NCBI RefSeq assembly: GCF_028640845.1
Contig: NC_080540.1
Coordinates: 258,340,958-258,404,957 of the forward strand
Origin: Ahaetulla prasina
Lineage: Eukaryota > Chordata > Lepidosauria > Squamata > Colubridae
Direction of reading: 5' to 3'
DNA length: 64,000 nt
The translations under genes were made by a program, and so were the position numbers. The notes under the pieces are model-generated. The model was not told where the DNA came from. It did no database searches and saw only the letters and a list, made by a program, of their open reading frames with translations. Of the stretch, positions 44,754-55,345 are shown piece by piece; position 1 is the first letter of the stretch; every line of letters starts with the position of its first letter.

Positions 44754-45599
44754 TTATTTATTTATTATTCATACTTTTATACCGCCCTATCTCCCTAGGG
44801 ACTCAGGGCGGGGTACAGCCATGTAAAAACACATAAATATACAAAGTAAAACATTAATCTAAAAAACTTATTATATAGGCCGAATATTTAAAATAGAAAT
44901 ATAAATAATAAAACCCGATTAAAACCAAATTTAAAATTTAAACATTTAAAATTTAAAAAATCTAGTCCAGTCCTGCGCAAATAAATAGGTGTGTCTTAAG
45001 CTCGCGGCTGAAGGTTCGAAGGTCAGGAAGTTGACGAAGTCCTGGGGGAAGCTCGTTCCAGAGGGTGGGAGCCCCCACAGAAAAGGCCCTTCCCCTGGGC
45101 GTCGCCAGTCGGCACTGCCTGGCCAACGGCACCCTGAGGAGTCCCTCCCTGTGAGAGTGCACAGGCCAGTGGGAGGCATTCAGTGGCAGGAGACGGTCCT
45201 GTAAGTAACCCGGCCCTATGCCATGGAGCGCTTTGAAGATCATTACCAAAACCTTGAAGCGCACCCGGAAAACCACAGGCAGCCAGTGCAGTCTGCGCAG
45301 GAGAGGTGTTACATGGGAGCCACGAGGGGCTCCCTCTATCACCCGTGCAGCCACATTCTGAACTACCTGAAGTTTCCGGGTGCTCCTCAAGGGGAGCCCC
45401 ATGTAGAGAGCATTGCAGTAGTCCAGACGAGATGTCACAAGAGCATGAGTGACCGTGCATAAGGCATCCCGGTCTAGAAAGGGGCGCAACTGGCGAACCA
45501 GGTGAACTTGGTGAAAAGCTCTCCTGGAGACGGCCGTCAAATGATCTTCCAAAGACAGCCGTCCATCCAGGAGGACGCCCAAGTTGCGTACCCTCTCCA
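44754..45599 (-). mobile_element. 5'-truncated L2/CR1-group LINE nested in a SINE
   Basis: A (TTTA)n tail and TTTTATACCGCCCTATCTCC CTAGGGACTCAGGGCGG are followed by 3' UTR and ORF2 C-terminus. The SINE reads TATAT on the left and ATAT on the right of the insert, so any target duplication is only about four bases. Confidence 0.9.
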
Positions 45600-45600
45600 T
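44962..45600 (-). CDS. L2/CR1-group ORF2 C-terminal part, 212 codons open
   Basis: An uninterrupted frame from the 5' truncation point to the natural stop. It starts ERVRNLGVLLDGRLSLEDHL and covers LDYCNALYMGLPL, LLRRLHWLPVVFRVRFKVL and RGRAFSVGAPTLWNELPPG, ending FICAGLD. This is the RT thumb and post-RT tail; the catalytic palm is missing, so it cannot act alone. The start codon lies at the LINE-SINE join and is fortuitous. Lack of any stop over 212 codons suggests a fairly recent insertion. Confidence 0.85.
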   Translation of the reverse strand: MERVRNLGVLLDGRLSLEDHLTAVSRRAFHQVHLVRQLRPFLDRDALCTVTHALVTSRLDYCNALYMGLPLRSTRKLQVVQNVAARVIEGAPRGSHVTPLLRRLHWLPVVFRVRFKVLVMIFKALHGIGPGYLQDRLLPLNASHWPVHSHREGLLRVPLARQCRLATPRGRAFSVGAPTLWNELPPGLRQLPDLRTFSRELKTHLFICAGLD

Positions 45601-45625
45601 ATATCACTTCACAGTGCTTTATAGC

Positions 45626-45762
45626 CAGTGGTGGGATTCAAGTAATTTAACAACCGGTTCTCTGCCCTAATGATTTCTTCCAACAACCAGTTTGCCAAAC
45701 TGCTTGGAAAATTAACAACTGGTTCTCCCGAAGTGGTGCGAACTGGCTGAATCCCACCACTG
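45626..45762 (+). mobile_element. hAT-type MITE, 137 bp, nested in SINE
   Basis: Inverted ends CAGTGGTGGGATTCA and TGAATCCCACCACTG, 15 of 15. Perfect 8-bp duplication TTTATAGC (45618-45625 and 45763-45770), where one copy is native SINE sequence. The interior matches the 43.0 kb copy closely. Confidence 0.96.
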
Positions 45763-45949
45763 TTTATAGCCCTCTCTAAGTGGTTTACAGAGTCAGCGTA
45801 TTGGCCCAACAAACTGGGTCCTCATTTTATCGACTTTGGAAGGATAGAAGGCTGAGTTAACCTTGAGTCGATGAAAATCGAACTGCTGGCAGTGAGCTGA
45901 ATTAGCCAGCAATACTGCTTTCTAATCTTTGCGCCATCACTATATGACC

Positions 45950-46290
45950 AATCTATGGTGAGTATTCTGCATGCAATCTCCATACCTCTTTTTTGCACTA
46001 ATTTGCCCTTAATTGCACCACTGAAATTTAATGGGAAACCGAGAAATCATATTTCCCAGTTATTTTGCCAGTAATGAAGGAAAGGAAAAAAAAGGATGGT
46101 TTCCGTTTCAGAAATGTTTCATGTATTTACAAAGATTTCTTTATAAAATTTTTATACCCCACCAAACTGAAAATTCCTATTTTCATGCTCTTCCAGCAAT
46201 ATTATTGTACACGCCCCCGCTCCCCTTGCAGCTGTTGGTTGCCTTAAAAAAAGTGTAGCCTATGACTCTTGAAAAGTTATTGAAACCTGA
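45950..46290. other. Unassigned non-coding stretch
   Basis: No gene or recognised repeat. The short frames at 46031-46258 have no motifs. Confidence 0.4.
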
Positions 46291-46296
46291 ATTATT

Positions 46297-48130
46297 TTTA
46301 TTTATTATTTATTTATTTATTTAATTTGATTTTTATACCGCCCTTCTCCCGAAGGACTCAGGGCGGTGTACAGGCAAAATAAAACCAATACAAATATACA
46401 CAATATAAATACCCTTAAAAAACTTATTCAAAATTAGCCTGATATTAAAAATCATCGCCAATTAAAATCCCATTTAAAATTGATAAAATTCCCTATAAAA
46501 TCCAATTAAGCCAGCCCCGCGCGAATAAAAAGATGGGTCTTCAGTTCGCGACGGAATGTCCGAAGGTCAGGTATTTGACGTAAACCCGGGGGAAGCTCGT
46601 TCCAGAGAGCGGGAGCCCCCACAGAGAAGGCCCTTCCCCTGGGGGCCGCCAGCCGACATTGTTTGGCGGACGGCACCCTAAGAAGTCCCTCTCTATGGGA
46701 GCGTACGGGTCGGTGGGAGGCATGTGGTAACAGCAGGCGGTCCCGTAAGTACCCAGGTCCTAAGCCATGGAGCGCTTTAAAGGTCGTAACCAACACCTTA
46801 AAGTGCACTCGAAAGGCCACAGGCAGCCAGTGCAGTCTGCGCAGGAGCGGTGTTACGTGGGAGCTACGCGTAGCTCCCTCTATCACCCGCGCAGCTGCAT
46901 TCTGGACTAACTGAAGCCTCCGAGTGCACTTCAAGGGGAGCCCCATGTAGAGAGCATTACAGTAATCCAAGCGAGAGGTAACGAGGGCATGAGTGACTGT
47001 GCATAAGGCATCCCGATCAAGGAAGGGGCGCAACTGCCGGACCAGGCGAACCTGGTAGAAGGCCCTCCTGGAGACGGCCGTCAAATGATCTTCAAACGAC
47101 AGCCGATCGTCCAGGAGGACGCCTAAGTTGCGCACCCTATCCTTTGGGGCCAATAACTCGCCTCCGACAGCCAGCTGCGGCTGCAGCTGACTGAATCGCG
47201 ATGCCGGCATCCACAGCCACTCCGTCTTGGAGGGATTTAGCTTGAGCCTGTTTCTCCCCATCCAGACCCGTACGGCTTCCAAACACCGGGACAGCACTTC
47301 AACAACTTCATTGGGGTGGCCCGGGGTGGAGAAGTACAGCTGAGTATCATCAGCGTACTGCTGGTATCTCACCCCGAAACCACTGATGATCTCACCCAAC
47401 GGCTTCATGTAGATGTTGAACAGCAGGGGCGAGAGAATCGACCCCTGCGGGACCCCACAAGTGAGGCCCCTCGCGGTCGACCTCTGCCCCCCCGTCAACA
47501 CCGTCTGCGTCCGGTCGGAGAGATAGGAGGAGAACCACCGGTATACGGTGCCTCCCACTCCCAATCCCCCCAGCCGGCGCAGCAAGATACCATGGTCGAT
47601 GGTATCGAACGCCGCCGAGAGGTCTAATAGGACCAGGGCAGAGGAATAACCCCTGTCCCTGGCCCTCCAGAGATCATCCACCAATGCGACCAAAGCTGTC
47701 TCCGTGCTGTAACCGCGTCGGAAGCCGGACTGGAACGGGTCTAGATAGACATCTTCATCCAGGTATTGGGGTAGCTGTCGCGCCACGGCACTCTCTACAA
47801 CCTTCGCAACAAAGCGAAGGTTGGAGACTGGACGATAATTACCCAAAATAGCTGGGTCCAGGGAGGGCTTCTTAAGGAGGGGTCTCACCACCGCCTCTTT
47901 CAAGGCGGCAGGGAAAACCCCTTCCAATAAAGAAGCGTTGATAATCCTCTGGAGCCAGCCTCGTGTCACCGCCTGAGTGGCCAGTACCAGCCAGGAAGGG
48001 CACGGGTCCAGTAAACATGTCGTGCCGTGCAGCCTCCCCAACAACCTGTCGACGTCCTCGGGAGCCACAGGGTCAAACTCATCCCAAATGGACTCAACAA
48101 GACTGACAAAATCAGGCAGAAACTTTTTAA
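46297..48130 (-). mobile_element. L2/CR1-group LINE, about 1.8 kb, open RT frame
   Basis: The 3' end is a (TTTA)n tail with TTTTTATACCGCCCTTCTCC CGAAGGACTCAGGGCGGTGT. The 3' UTR is about 210 bases. The reading frame then runs unbroken to near the 5' truncation at about 48130. The endonuclease half is absent. Its GC richness contrasts sharply with the flanks. No target duplication was found. Confidence 0.92.
46506..48068 (-). CDS. Partial L2/CR1-group ORF2: intact reverse transcriptase
   Basis: A 520-codon open frame encodes a non-LTR reverse transcriptase domain with all expected blocks. These are GNYRPVSNL (76-84), LLDLSAAFDTIDHGILL with the first catalytic Asp (147-163), GVPQGSILSPLLFNIY (205-220) and QYADDTQLY with the catalytic YADD (237-245). 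After these come LKLNPSKTEWLWMP, RVRNLGVLLDDRLSFEDHL, LDYCNALYMGLPL and the RAFSVGAPALWNELPPG tail. RT of this group copies its own RNA at a nicked target. The listed first codon is GTG; the frame is simply open upstream (SLVESIWDEFDP) until it is lost near 48110, so the real protein began further 5'. The endonuclease is missing, so the copy is not autonomous. No frameshift or stop was seen, unusual in this window. Confidence 0.9.
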   Translation of the reverse strand: MAPEDVDRLLGRLHGTTCLLDPCPSWLVLATQAVTRGWLQRIINASLLEGVFPAALKEAVVRPLLKKPSLDPAILGNYRPVSNLRFVAKVVESAVARQLPQYLDEDVYLDPFQSGFRRGYSTETALVALVDDLWRARDRGYSSALVLLDLSAAFDTIDHGILLRRLGGLGVGGTVYRWFSSYLSDRTQTVLTGGQRSTARGLTCGVPQGSILSPLLFNIYMKPLGEIISGFGVRYQQYADDTQLYFSTPGHPNEVVEVLSRCLEAVRVWMGRNRLKLNPSKTEWLWMPASRFSQLQPQLAVGGELLAPKDRVRNLGVLLDDRLSFEDHLTAVSRRAFYQVRLVRQLRPFLDRDALCTVTHALVTSRLDYCNALYMGLPLKCTRRLQLVQNAAARVIEGATRSSHVTPLLRRLHWLPVAFRVHFKVLVTTFKALHGLGPGYLRDRLLLPHASHRPVRSHREGLLRVPSAKQCRLAAPRGRAFSVGAPALWNELPPGLRQIPDLRTFRRELKTHLFIRAGLA

Positions 48131-48139
48131 GAATGAAAC

Positions 48140-49300
48140 TTCCCCAAGTTCACCATAACTGTGAAGCAACCTTTAATAGTTAACCTGTCTCCATAGATTA
48201 TAATGATTGTGGTGCTATGCATTTCATTCCCATTCGATTGTACAGTAGAACTCACTGGGTGACCAAAAGGATTTGTCTTTCTCTCAGCCAAATTTATCCT
48301 TCAGGAATGGCCTTGAAATGATTAGATGAGGTTTAGTCCCTGGTTCACAGGAAGATTTAAACAAAAATGCAATAAACAAATAACAGTATCGGGTGAATTA
48401 GTACCAATTAGAACTCACTTGGAGCTTTTTAGGGTTCTATCTAAATAGGCTTGTCTAAATCTGGATTGATTTTGCTAAAGTTACCTGCTTGTTCTTAGTT
48501 TATATGACATCATTAAAAAAAAAAAGAACAAAAGGCTTTATAGGACTTTTGTGGTTCCATAGCCACAGAACACATTTGGGAAGATCCAAGGGTTCACCTT
48601 TGCCATCTCAATTAGAAATGTCAGATTGGAGCATTTTGCTTTGCACGCCAGAGGACCTGAACGGTCAGAGTTGACAAAGCTGTGAAAAACATAGTGGCAT
48701 CATGACATCTAGGTTGAATGGCTAAATTCCTCCAAAATATAAAATATTAATTAAAAAGTCCTGATGTTAAAAAATATTGTCCAGCTTTGTAGCCTAGTGA
48801 GACAACAGTTTACATTTTATGCTATTGCTAACTACAAAGCATACCTGAAAAGACAGCAGCTTCATAAATCTTCAGGTGATATACCATTTAATTAGGTTAT
48901 TCCTGCTATGTTGCTGTCATCTAGTCATGACTCAATTATATAGAAGAAACAAAACCAAAAAGTGTAAATGAAGGCATCATAAAAATGGACTGTCACACAA
49001 AACAGTAAACATATCTGAGAAGAACATTTTCCATAAATTACTATGCTCTAGTAATTTGTTCTAGTATGCTTAGAGCAATGCTTAATTCACATTCAGTGTA
49101 ACTTCACCATAGGACATCAGGTGCAGTATCTAGGATCATTTCAACTACCAACTTCAAATTTAATCCATTTTTAATGAAACAGTACTCCCTGTTCTTGACT
49201 AAACTTGCTGAAATAGTTTAGACAACTAAAGATAGGCTTCATAGGGTGGGAATTTGTTTTATTACTAATGTCAGCATTCTGAGTAATGTACCCATTGAAA
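48140..49300. other. Unassigned AT-rich stretch
   Basis: No gene or recognised repeat. Confidence 0.4.
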
Positions 49301-49307
49301 GTAGAAC

Positions 49308-49697
49308 TCTGAGGCAGGTAGATTTCTCAAAGAACAGATTTATTGGATACATCATATTGGCAAAGCTGGTGAAAACCAACTGAAAATTCCCACGGTTTTC
49401 ACCTAATTAAAAAGTCAAAGTTCACCCCTTCCTCAGGTCATCAGTCACACTGTCCAGTGGAGGTGCTAGCCAGTCGCTTAGTTACTTCACTCCTCCTCTT
49501 TCAGCCATATGTTGAAATGACCTTGGTTCCCACAAGAAAACTTTTTGTTTTGACAGCCAAACCAGGCTATTTACTTTCCCCCCTCCCTTTCCCCCTTCTG
49601 CCTTGTGGCAACCTGAAGCAGCAAAAGATGGCTCAAGCCAGGTTTGCTTCAGGGTTGATAACTAACTGCATTCATATTCCATAACATATTCCGTAAC
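49308..49697 (-). mobile_element. Possible LTR fragment
   Basis: Read on minus it starts TGTTACGGAATATG and shows AATAAA at about 49343, with a short stretch beyond ending CTACCTGCCTCA. AGAAC occurs at both edges but the offsets do not fit a clean TG...CA unit. It is C-rich in the middle. Tentative. Confidence 0.3.
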
Positions 49698-49754
49698 AGA
49701 ACAAGTGCTCTGTTCACTTTTCATTCATGTGCAATTTTCCATTAATGTGGAATG

Positions 49755-49990
49755 AAAAAGTATTTTTTTTATTTTATTTTTTATTTATTTGTCACAACAT
49801 CATATAAAAAGGATTATATAGTATATAAACATATATATAAGTAGAATCATGTCTTCTGGGTATACTTCTCACAGTAACCAATCAGTTTCCATTCTTGTTT
49901 ATGAATGACCAATGAATTGTTTGAAGAATGGAGAGCATTCTATGCAAATTTCCTCCCCTCTCCCTTGAGATTGAATTTAGTCTATATCCA
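49755..49990 (-). mobile_element. Possible LINE 3' tail
   Basis: A T-rich (TTTTA/TTTATTT) run followed by GTCACAACATCATATAAAAA and TATAAACATATATATAAGTA resembles an antisense retroelement 3' end. I cannot assign a family. Confidence 0.3.
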
Positions 49991-50459
49991 AAAATCACAT
50001 TATACTTATCTAAGAGACTTTTTCAGGGTGTCACTCTGAATCCCATCGTGGATAAAAGAGGTCAGATTTAAAGAGATACCATTTATCTGAGATTCATATA
50101 GAGATACTACCATTAAAAATGACTTACAGGTTGTTCCAATTCACATTGATTTTTCTAAGTCATTATGATGAATCAAATGCATAACACATCATTAAATTGT
50201 ACGCTGGTAATCTTGCCAGTTATATCAACCAAGGGGGGGGGGGGAAGTTGCTGAAATATAAAATTGACTATATGTTAAATCCATCATCTCCAGGGTTTCT
50301 TCTCCCCTTGGGTCTTATTCTAGTGTAAGTGTACAAGCTTAAATCCTGACCAAGAGAGAAGACTGCTTAAGTCCCCTTTTGAATGGCTTTTGAAGCCAAT
50401 GGGGTTGTTTCTTTAATCTTCTGCATTGCAAAACAGATTAGATTGTGTAGTGGTCATTT

Positions 50460-50720
50460 TTAATATCATTTTATTAAAAGATTTTTGTAAAAAAAATTAA
50501 AAAACGAATACAAGGTAATATTAAGTGAGAAAAAGAAGAGAAAACAAAAGAAATAAAAGAGAAAGTGAAAAGTGCAAGAAAAGAAAAAAAGAAAAAAGCA
50601 TACAAAAAATAGTTTCCAATCTTTTTACAGCAGACATAAGGACAAATATAAACTTGTCCCTTCTCTAACTTACAATCACTTCTCTTTCTACAATCTAATT
50701 TTCTAATCATCAAAACCATA
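50460..50720 (-). mobile_element. Possible L1 3' UTR fragment
   Basis: The pattern TTTTATTAAAAGATTTTTGT AAAAAAAATT, then A-rich antisense sequence and CTTGTCCCTTCTCTAACTTA C, resembles the 3' UTR layout of the L1s at 6.2 and 55.4 kb (T-run, ATTTAAAAAGTTTTACAAAA). No ORF2 remains. Moderate to low confidence. Confidence 0.4.
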
Positions 50721-50849
50721 AACCATGCTCATTTTTGCTATTTTCCCTAAAAATATCCATAATTGTGTAGCAGACATTCATGAAGGCTCTTCAAGTGTAC
50801 AGGAATAAAAAACCAAAAGGTACTTATATTTGTTTCATGTGATATTATT

Positions 50850-50852
<3 letters not shown>

Positions 50853-50936
<84 letters not shown>
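50853..50936 (+). repeat. Compound microsatellite (TC)n(TG)n
   Basis: About 25 TC units followed by about 16 TG units. It lies 25 bases from the AATAG tail of a CR1-L3 3' end. The minus-strand frames (HTHTHT...RERERE) are artefacts. Confidence 0.97.
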
Positions 50937-50938
<2 letters not shown>

Positions 50939-50961
50939 TTTGTCTGAGTTCCTGGGAACTA

Positions 50962-51030
50962 ATAGAATAGAATAGAATATAGAATAGAATTTTATTGGCC
51001 AAGTGTGATTGGACACACAAGGAATTTGTG
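50962..51030 (-). mobile_element. Very short CR1-L3 (Snake1-type) 3' end
   Basis: AATAGAATAGAATAT AGAATAGAAT precedes TTTTATTGGCCAAGTGTGAT TGGACACACAAGGAATTTGT. Only about 45 bases of the LINE were copied before truncation. Confidence 0.9.
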
Positions 51031-51039
51031 AAAGATCCA

Positions 51040-52125
51040 CGCCTGTGAATACATTTCACTATTTGAAAAAACTGTTTTAACCAAGACTAAAAATGAACGG
51101 AGTCACACATTATCTTTTCAACATCTTTCTTTTTTCATTCAAATATTTCCTCATTCCCCCCTCCCTCTCTCTCTTGCTTTTCCTAATTGCACCATTAGGT
51201 GATTTTTTTTTCAGAGTCCTAAACTAAACTAAACATAAATAATTTTTTGTTACATGAAATATTTTCCTTGTTTGGGGAGTGAATGCACAGTAAGCCAGGT
51301 TGGCTGTTATTTGTTTCTTCTATGGAGACTGGTATTTATCTGTCAATACCAATTGGACTAAAAAGATTCACCCCCACAGGTTTGTTTAAGCCAATATTTC
51401 AAGCAGCAGAGTCCCAAGCAGATAACAGCAGAAATGCATCCAAGCCAGATGTTTCTCAGAATAAAAGTAATCTTAAAATCTCTTAAATTTAGATTGGGCA
51501 ACTTCTAATACATGGAAATCTTTTTAGGTACAACACTGTACACTGTACAACAAAAGACTTAATGCTGCCTTTACACATAGTTGTTGCCCCTATGGGTGGT
51601 GTATCTAATGCTTGTATTAGAAGTCTTTTGGATAGCAAAGAGAGATTCGAAGAGTGGAGTTTGAAGGAAGATGTCTAGGAAGATATGACTAAACATTTAA
51701 AAGTCTTCGCCTACTCAGTTTGGTAGCTGTCAATTTTCCAAAAGTGGGAGTGATTAGCATGCTGATTAGTGAATGCAACCACCTTGGTTTTCACATGGCT
51801 GGTTTCCAGCATTTTGGATTGACAGCCAGATATTAGTGCATGGAGGGCTCAGTCACAGTTCCACTTGGGATAAAGACAGAATAACAGCATCATCCACTTA
51901 TAAAAGAATAGATTTTGGTTTGCTAGCAAGAGAAATAGGGGTGAAGGATGAAATACAGTTCTAGTAAGAACCTGGACAATAGAACTGGATTTTTTCCTCT
52001 TATATAAAATAGATTTGGAAAAACTGGAGTGTGCTCAGTGGAGATCTGGTTTTATGAAGAACTGTTAAAGGAGCTGAATATACAGTATTAATTATTCCAG
52101 TTATAAACTATCTTATTTCAAACAA
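51040..52125. other. Unassigned AT-rich stretch
   Basis: No gene or recognised repeat. Confidence 0.4.
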
Positions 52126-52129
52126 CTCT

Positions 52130-52760
52130 GAGCAATTCACAGAATAAAACATACAATATATTCAAAAATAGTAAAGCATAGTAATACTGTAACTTAATAA
52201 CAATTCCATAAAGCCCATCAAAATCAAATAAATTTAGAAATAAAACAAGAAACATAACCTTAGTGTTTGCCCTATAAGTATACACCAGTTAATCAAGTAA
52301 TCTGCTCATGTAATAATAATTTTCACAATCCTCCTGGACCACATTATAGACAGTCTGGACTTCCTAAGAGAAACTATTCTATAGGAATGGGAAATCACTG
52401 AGAAAGTCAGATGTTCCCCTACAAATCTTGAAAGGCCCTTAAAACATTCTGACCTGAATATAGTGCCCAGGACAAGCATATTCATTTAGAAAGAGGAGGT
52501 CCTAAAGAAAGTTGAGAACCAAGTCATATAAGGTTTCACAGATTAAAAGTAGTGGTTTTTTTATTGTACCCAGAAGCCTATATGTAATAGCACAGATTCA
52601 CCAGCAAAATATGCCCAAAAATTCTCTACCTGGATTCTAGAGAAACTATGGGCCCATAAGAACTCCCAAGTCATAGACTTGCTCTTTAGGATAAAGTGCA
52701 ATCCTGTCCAGAGACAATGTAAGAAAGCAGATAATTTGGGAATACACAGTATCTTTATCT
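52130..52760 (-). mobile_element. Old L2/CR1-group LINE 3' region
   Basis: On plus, CAACTCTGAGCAATTCACAG AATAAAAC matches the antisense 3' UTR phrase (GACTC-GAGCGG-TTACA). Further on, CCAAGTCATATAAGGTTTCA, and GACTTGCTCTTTAGGATAAA GTGCAATCCTGTCCAGAGA, follow antisense ORF2 order. Heavily decayed. Confidence 0.45.
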
Positions 52761-52829
52761 TATTAGGAGATTTAGGTTGACAACTTGGGGAAGACTGACA
52801 ACTCTAGAGTAAGAGCATGGACTCACCCT

Positions 52830-52952
52830 TGTTAGAGGCTTTCCAGTGGAGACATGGGTTGCAAGCTATGTAGTAGATTCCTGCACTGAATAGGAGATTA
52901 GATGACCTGTAAAGTTTCTCCCAAGTTATAGATGTTATGTATCTATTATTAT
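52830..52952 (+). mobile_element. Classic CR1 3' end, diverged
   Basis: GGTTGCAAGCTATGTAGTAG ATTCCTGCACTGAATAGGAG ATTAGATGACCTGTAAAGTT TCTCCCAAGTTATAGATGTT AT follows the CR1 terminus order (TTGGACTAGATGACCT--AAGGTCCCTTCCA). Confidence 0.6.
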
Positions 52953-52959
52953 CTGTGCT

Positions 52960-54790
52960 GCCTATGGAATTGAAAGATGTAGTATAAACACACTTATTAA
53001 TGTAATCTCAGACCAAGAAAAACCTAATGTAGTGGACAGGATATAAAATAGCTGAGCTTCATTTACCAGACATATATTTTCTAATATTGTTGACAGGGTT
53101 TAATTTATTTATTTTTCTCCTTCCTGAATCGATGGGGATTTAATCTCCCATTAACTAGTCAGTCTTATATTCTCCAGCAGCCTTGTATGTGAGACTTCTT
53201 TATTGCCATTCTTCACCTATTGCTTAGAATCTCTTAATAACCCACTATCCATCATAATAGATCCCAATTTATCTCTTTGAAGCCTCTGGGCTTTTATAAT
53301 CAAGGGGGAGATGGTGATGGGTTCTCTTATTTTATCGCAACCTGCTTTTGTAAAATGGAAATCTTGTCAGGACATGCCATTCAGCTAATGAACTGTGACT
53401 GCTGACTTCTTCCTATCAGTGTAGCTGCAGTGTTGCCAAAGTTTGAAGCTGTTTGGAATCTAGACAGTTTGGTGACATATCTCTTAGAGGGACTGACATG
53501 CTGACATGTCTTTAGGATTCACACATCCTCAAAGTAGCCAATTTAAACCTAAATATATTTACTACAACTGCCCGTTTTAATCTGCTTTACCCAAAGCTAT
53601 AGACATCCTATTGGATATAGTTCAGGTGAAGACTAAAAGAGAAATACTCTATATTCACACTATTTTTTTTAACAAACTCAGAAATTAGAATTCTCATTCT
53701 CATCCACCTGGTATTATAACTTGTAGAAGCAAGTTAATGTCCCGATAGGTATTTATTCTGCTTTCTTTTATGATTATTTTTCTTTAACAGTTTCAGAATC
53801 CTAGGAAAATTGGAAGTGTGGAAATTATAAATAAGAATAGGAAAACAAACTGTATCTGTCCCTAATGTTATTCCACAGCCAAATGATAATAATATTGATA
53901 GATTATATTGTAGAATTGGACACAGAGGTTTACTTCAAGTTAAACTCTCAAAGAAGAAAAACATGCATGGGCTGATTACATAAAAGATAAAATTTGGAAT
54001 TTACTGAATGTGGAGGAAACGAAAATAACATAACAAAAATGCTGGCAAAGAAAAGCATTACATAGTCAATTTCTATGAAGATTGGGGGCGGGGAGTGAAT
54101 AACGATAAACCTGCCAATGACTTTCAATTGGAATATTTAAAAAAGAAACCAGAGGCTTCATTTTGATGGCTCAATTGAAACTAACAGAGCTAATACATTC
54201 AAGGCCAGAGCTGAGAAATCATCAAATGATTCAAAGTGCGGATTGTGCAAAAAGTGGAAGAAACGGTAGGCAAGAAACTGCATAAACTGATTTAAACAAC
54301 ATAACACAATTGTCAAAATGATTCACTGGAACATCTGCAGTGAAAAATTTGTGGGAACTTAGAGTTAAAAAAAAGTTGAAAATGAGCAGGTTAAAAAATT
54401 GCAGGTTTTCCAAAAACAGATTGATAAAACCTTGGCTTATAAGAAATCAGATTTAAATGTGGTTTAGAGAAACCACATTTCTCTAAGAAATATGGATAAT
54501 TAATGTGGCAATATAGAGGGATAGAATAGAAGACAAAGGGTTAGGAAAGATCATAAAGTATTAAAATCTAAAAATTAAAGTTAAAATTTTTTGGCAGAAA
54601 CCAGCCAAGATAGTCTTAGTGGTTATCAACATATTGGGAGCCATAACACAAATCTTGAGCAGCACTTTTTCCAAAAGTCCATGTGTTAATTACAGAAGAA
54701 CACATTGCTTGGCTCTGCACATATACTACCCTGATACATCTAAAGACATTTTTAATGTGGATAAAACAATAGTTAAAGATCACCATTCTA
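52960..54790. other. Unassigned AT-rich stretch
   Basis: No gene recognised. A short hairpin (ATGTGGTTT, AAACCACAT) lies near 54456-54477. The 3' part may contain N-terminal remains of the hAT relic that follows. Confidence 0.35.
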
Positions 54791-54799
54791 CTAATACTG

Positions 54800-55345
54800 C
54801 ATGTAAAAGTAAGCCTAAATCAAGTAATTCAGCTAAAATTATGAAGCCAAAGAAATGAAATGTTATTTGGAAACAATTATGAACACTTGGCTAAAAAGTC
54901 TTCAGATATTTTTTTTTGCTTGTGGAAAATAAAGAAACAAGATCTTAGTCTAGTCAAAAACATGACCACTGCTACAAAATCACTTTTCATTTTTTTATCA
55001 TATTGGATACAGAATTGCTCAATGCAATAAATTTCATGCAGCTGAAAATATTAAGGCTTACTTATTGATATAGTTAAAACTGCATCATGGGAGTCTTGGC
55101 CTAAACAATGCCTTTGTGTATTGACGCTATTTACTAATCACAGATCTAGCAGAGAATCTAAATGATCAAATTATTGACAAGTTAGAAAGCCATCCATTTG
55201 CCATTCAGATAGATGAGGCACTGAAGATACACATTTGAAAACGTATTAGATAGGTTATCAGAGAAACATAAATAGAGATTTTCTTTTTGGCAAATAGATT
55301 ACCGAGACAGATAAAGCTACATATAGCTTTTACAATTACTGATAG
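54800..55345 (+). pseudogene. hAT transposase relic (ZBED/Charlie-like)
   Basis: Read across several frameshifts, the plus strand gives IMKPKK, KCYLETIMNTWLK, LSLVKNMTTATKSLFIFLSY, NKFHAAENIKAYL, KLESHPFAIQIDEA (55180-55221) and FLFGK--ITETDKATY (55283-55323). The order is that of hAT transposases: zinc-finger-side MKPSKLKRHLET-like block, then ASY-VS--IA, an IGE-like block, then the IQ-DEST catalytic region. At the acidic motif IDEA stands for the usual DES/DEA. Multiple stops make it inactive. The L1 begins about 20 bases after the last readable piece, and no C-terminal dimerisation domain is visible beyond it. Confidence 0.6.

Larger units (their letters stand above)
44730..45945 (-). mobile_element. 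tRNA-derived SINE split by two later insertions
   Basis: SINE parts on plus are 44730-44753 (AGTAATAGCACTTAGACTTA TAT), 45600-45617 (ATATCACTTCACAGTGCT) and 45763-45945 (TTTATAGCCCTCTCTAAGTG, CTGGGTCCTCATTTTATCGA, B-box complement AATCGAACTGCTGG). Joined, they follow the order of the intact reversed copy at 40.94 kb. The first gap holds an L2/CR1-group LINE, the second a 137-bp MITE. Confidence 0.88.

Noticed and set aside
45023..45607. 194-codon minus frame
   Set aside because: Out-of-frame shadow of the L2/CR1 ORF2 tail, where the other frame matches the family.
47316..47627. Plus-strand frame of 103 codons
   Set aside because: Antisense shadow of the RT frame.
50835..51059. Minus frames with HTHTHT and RERERE
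   Set aside because: Translation of the (TC)n(TG)n microsatellite joined to a LINE tail.
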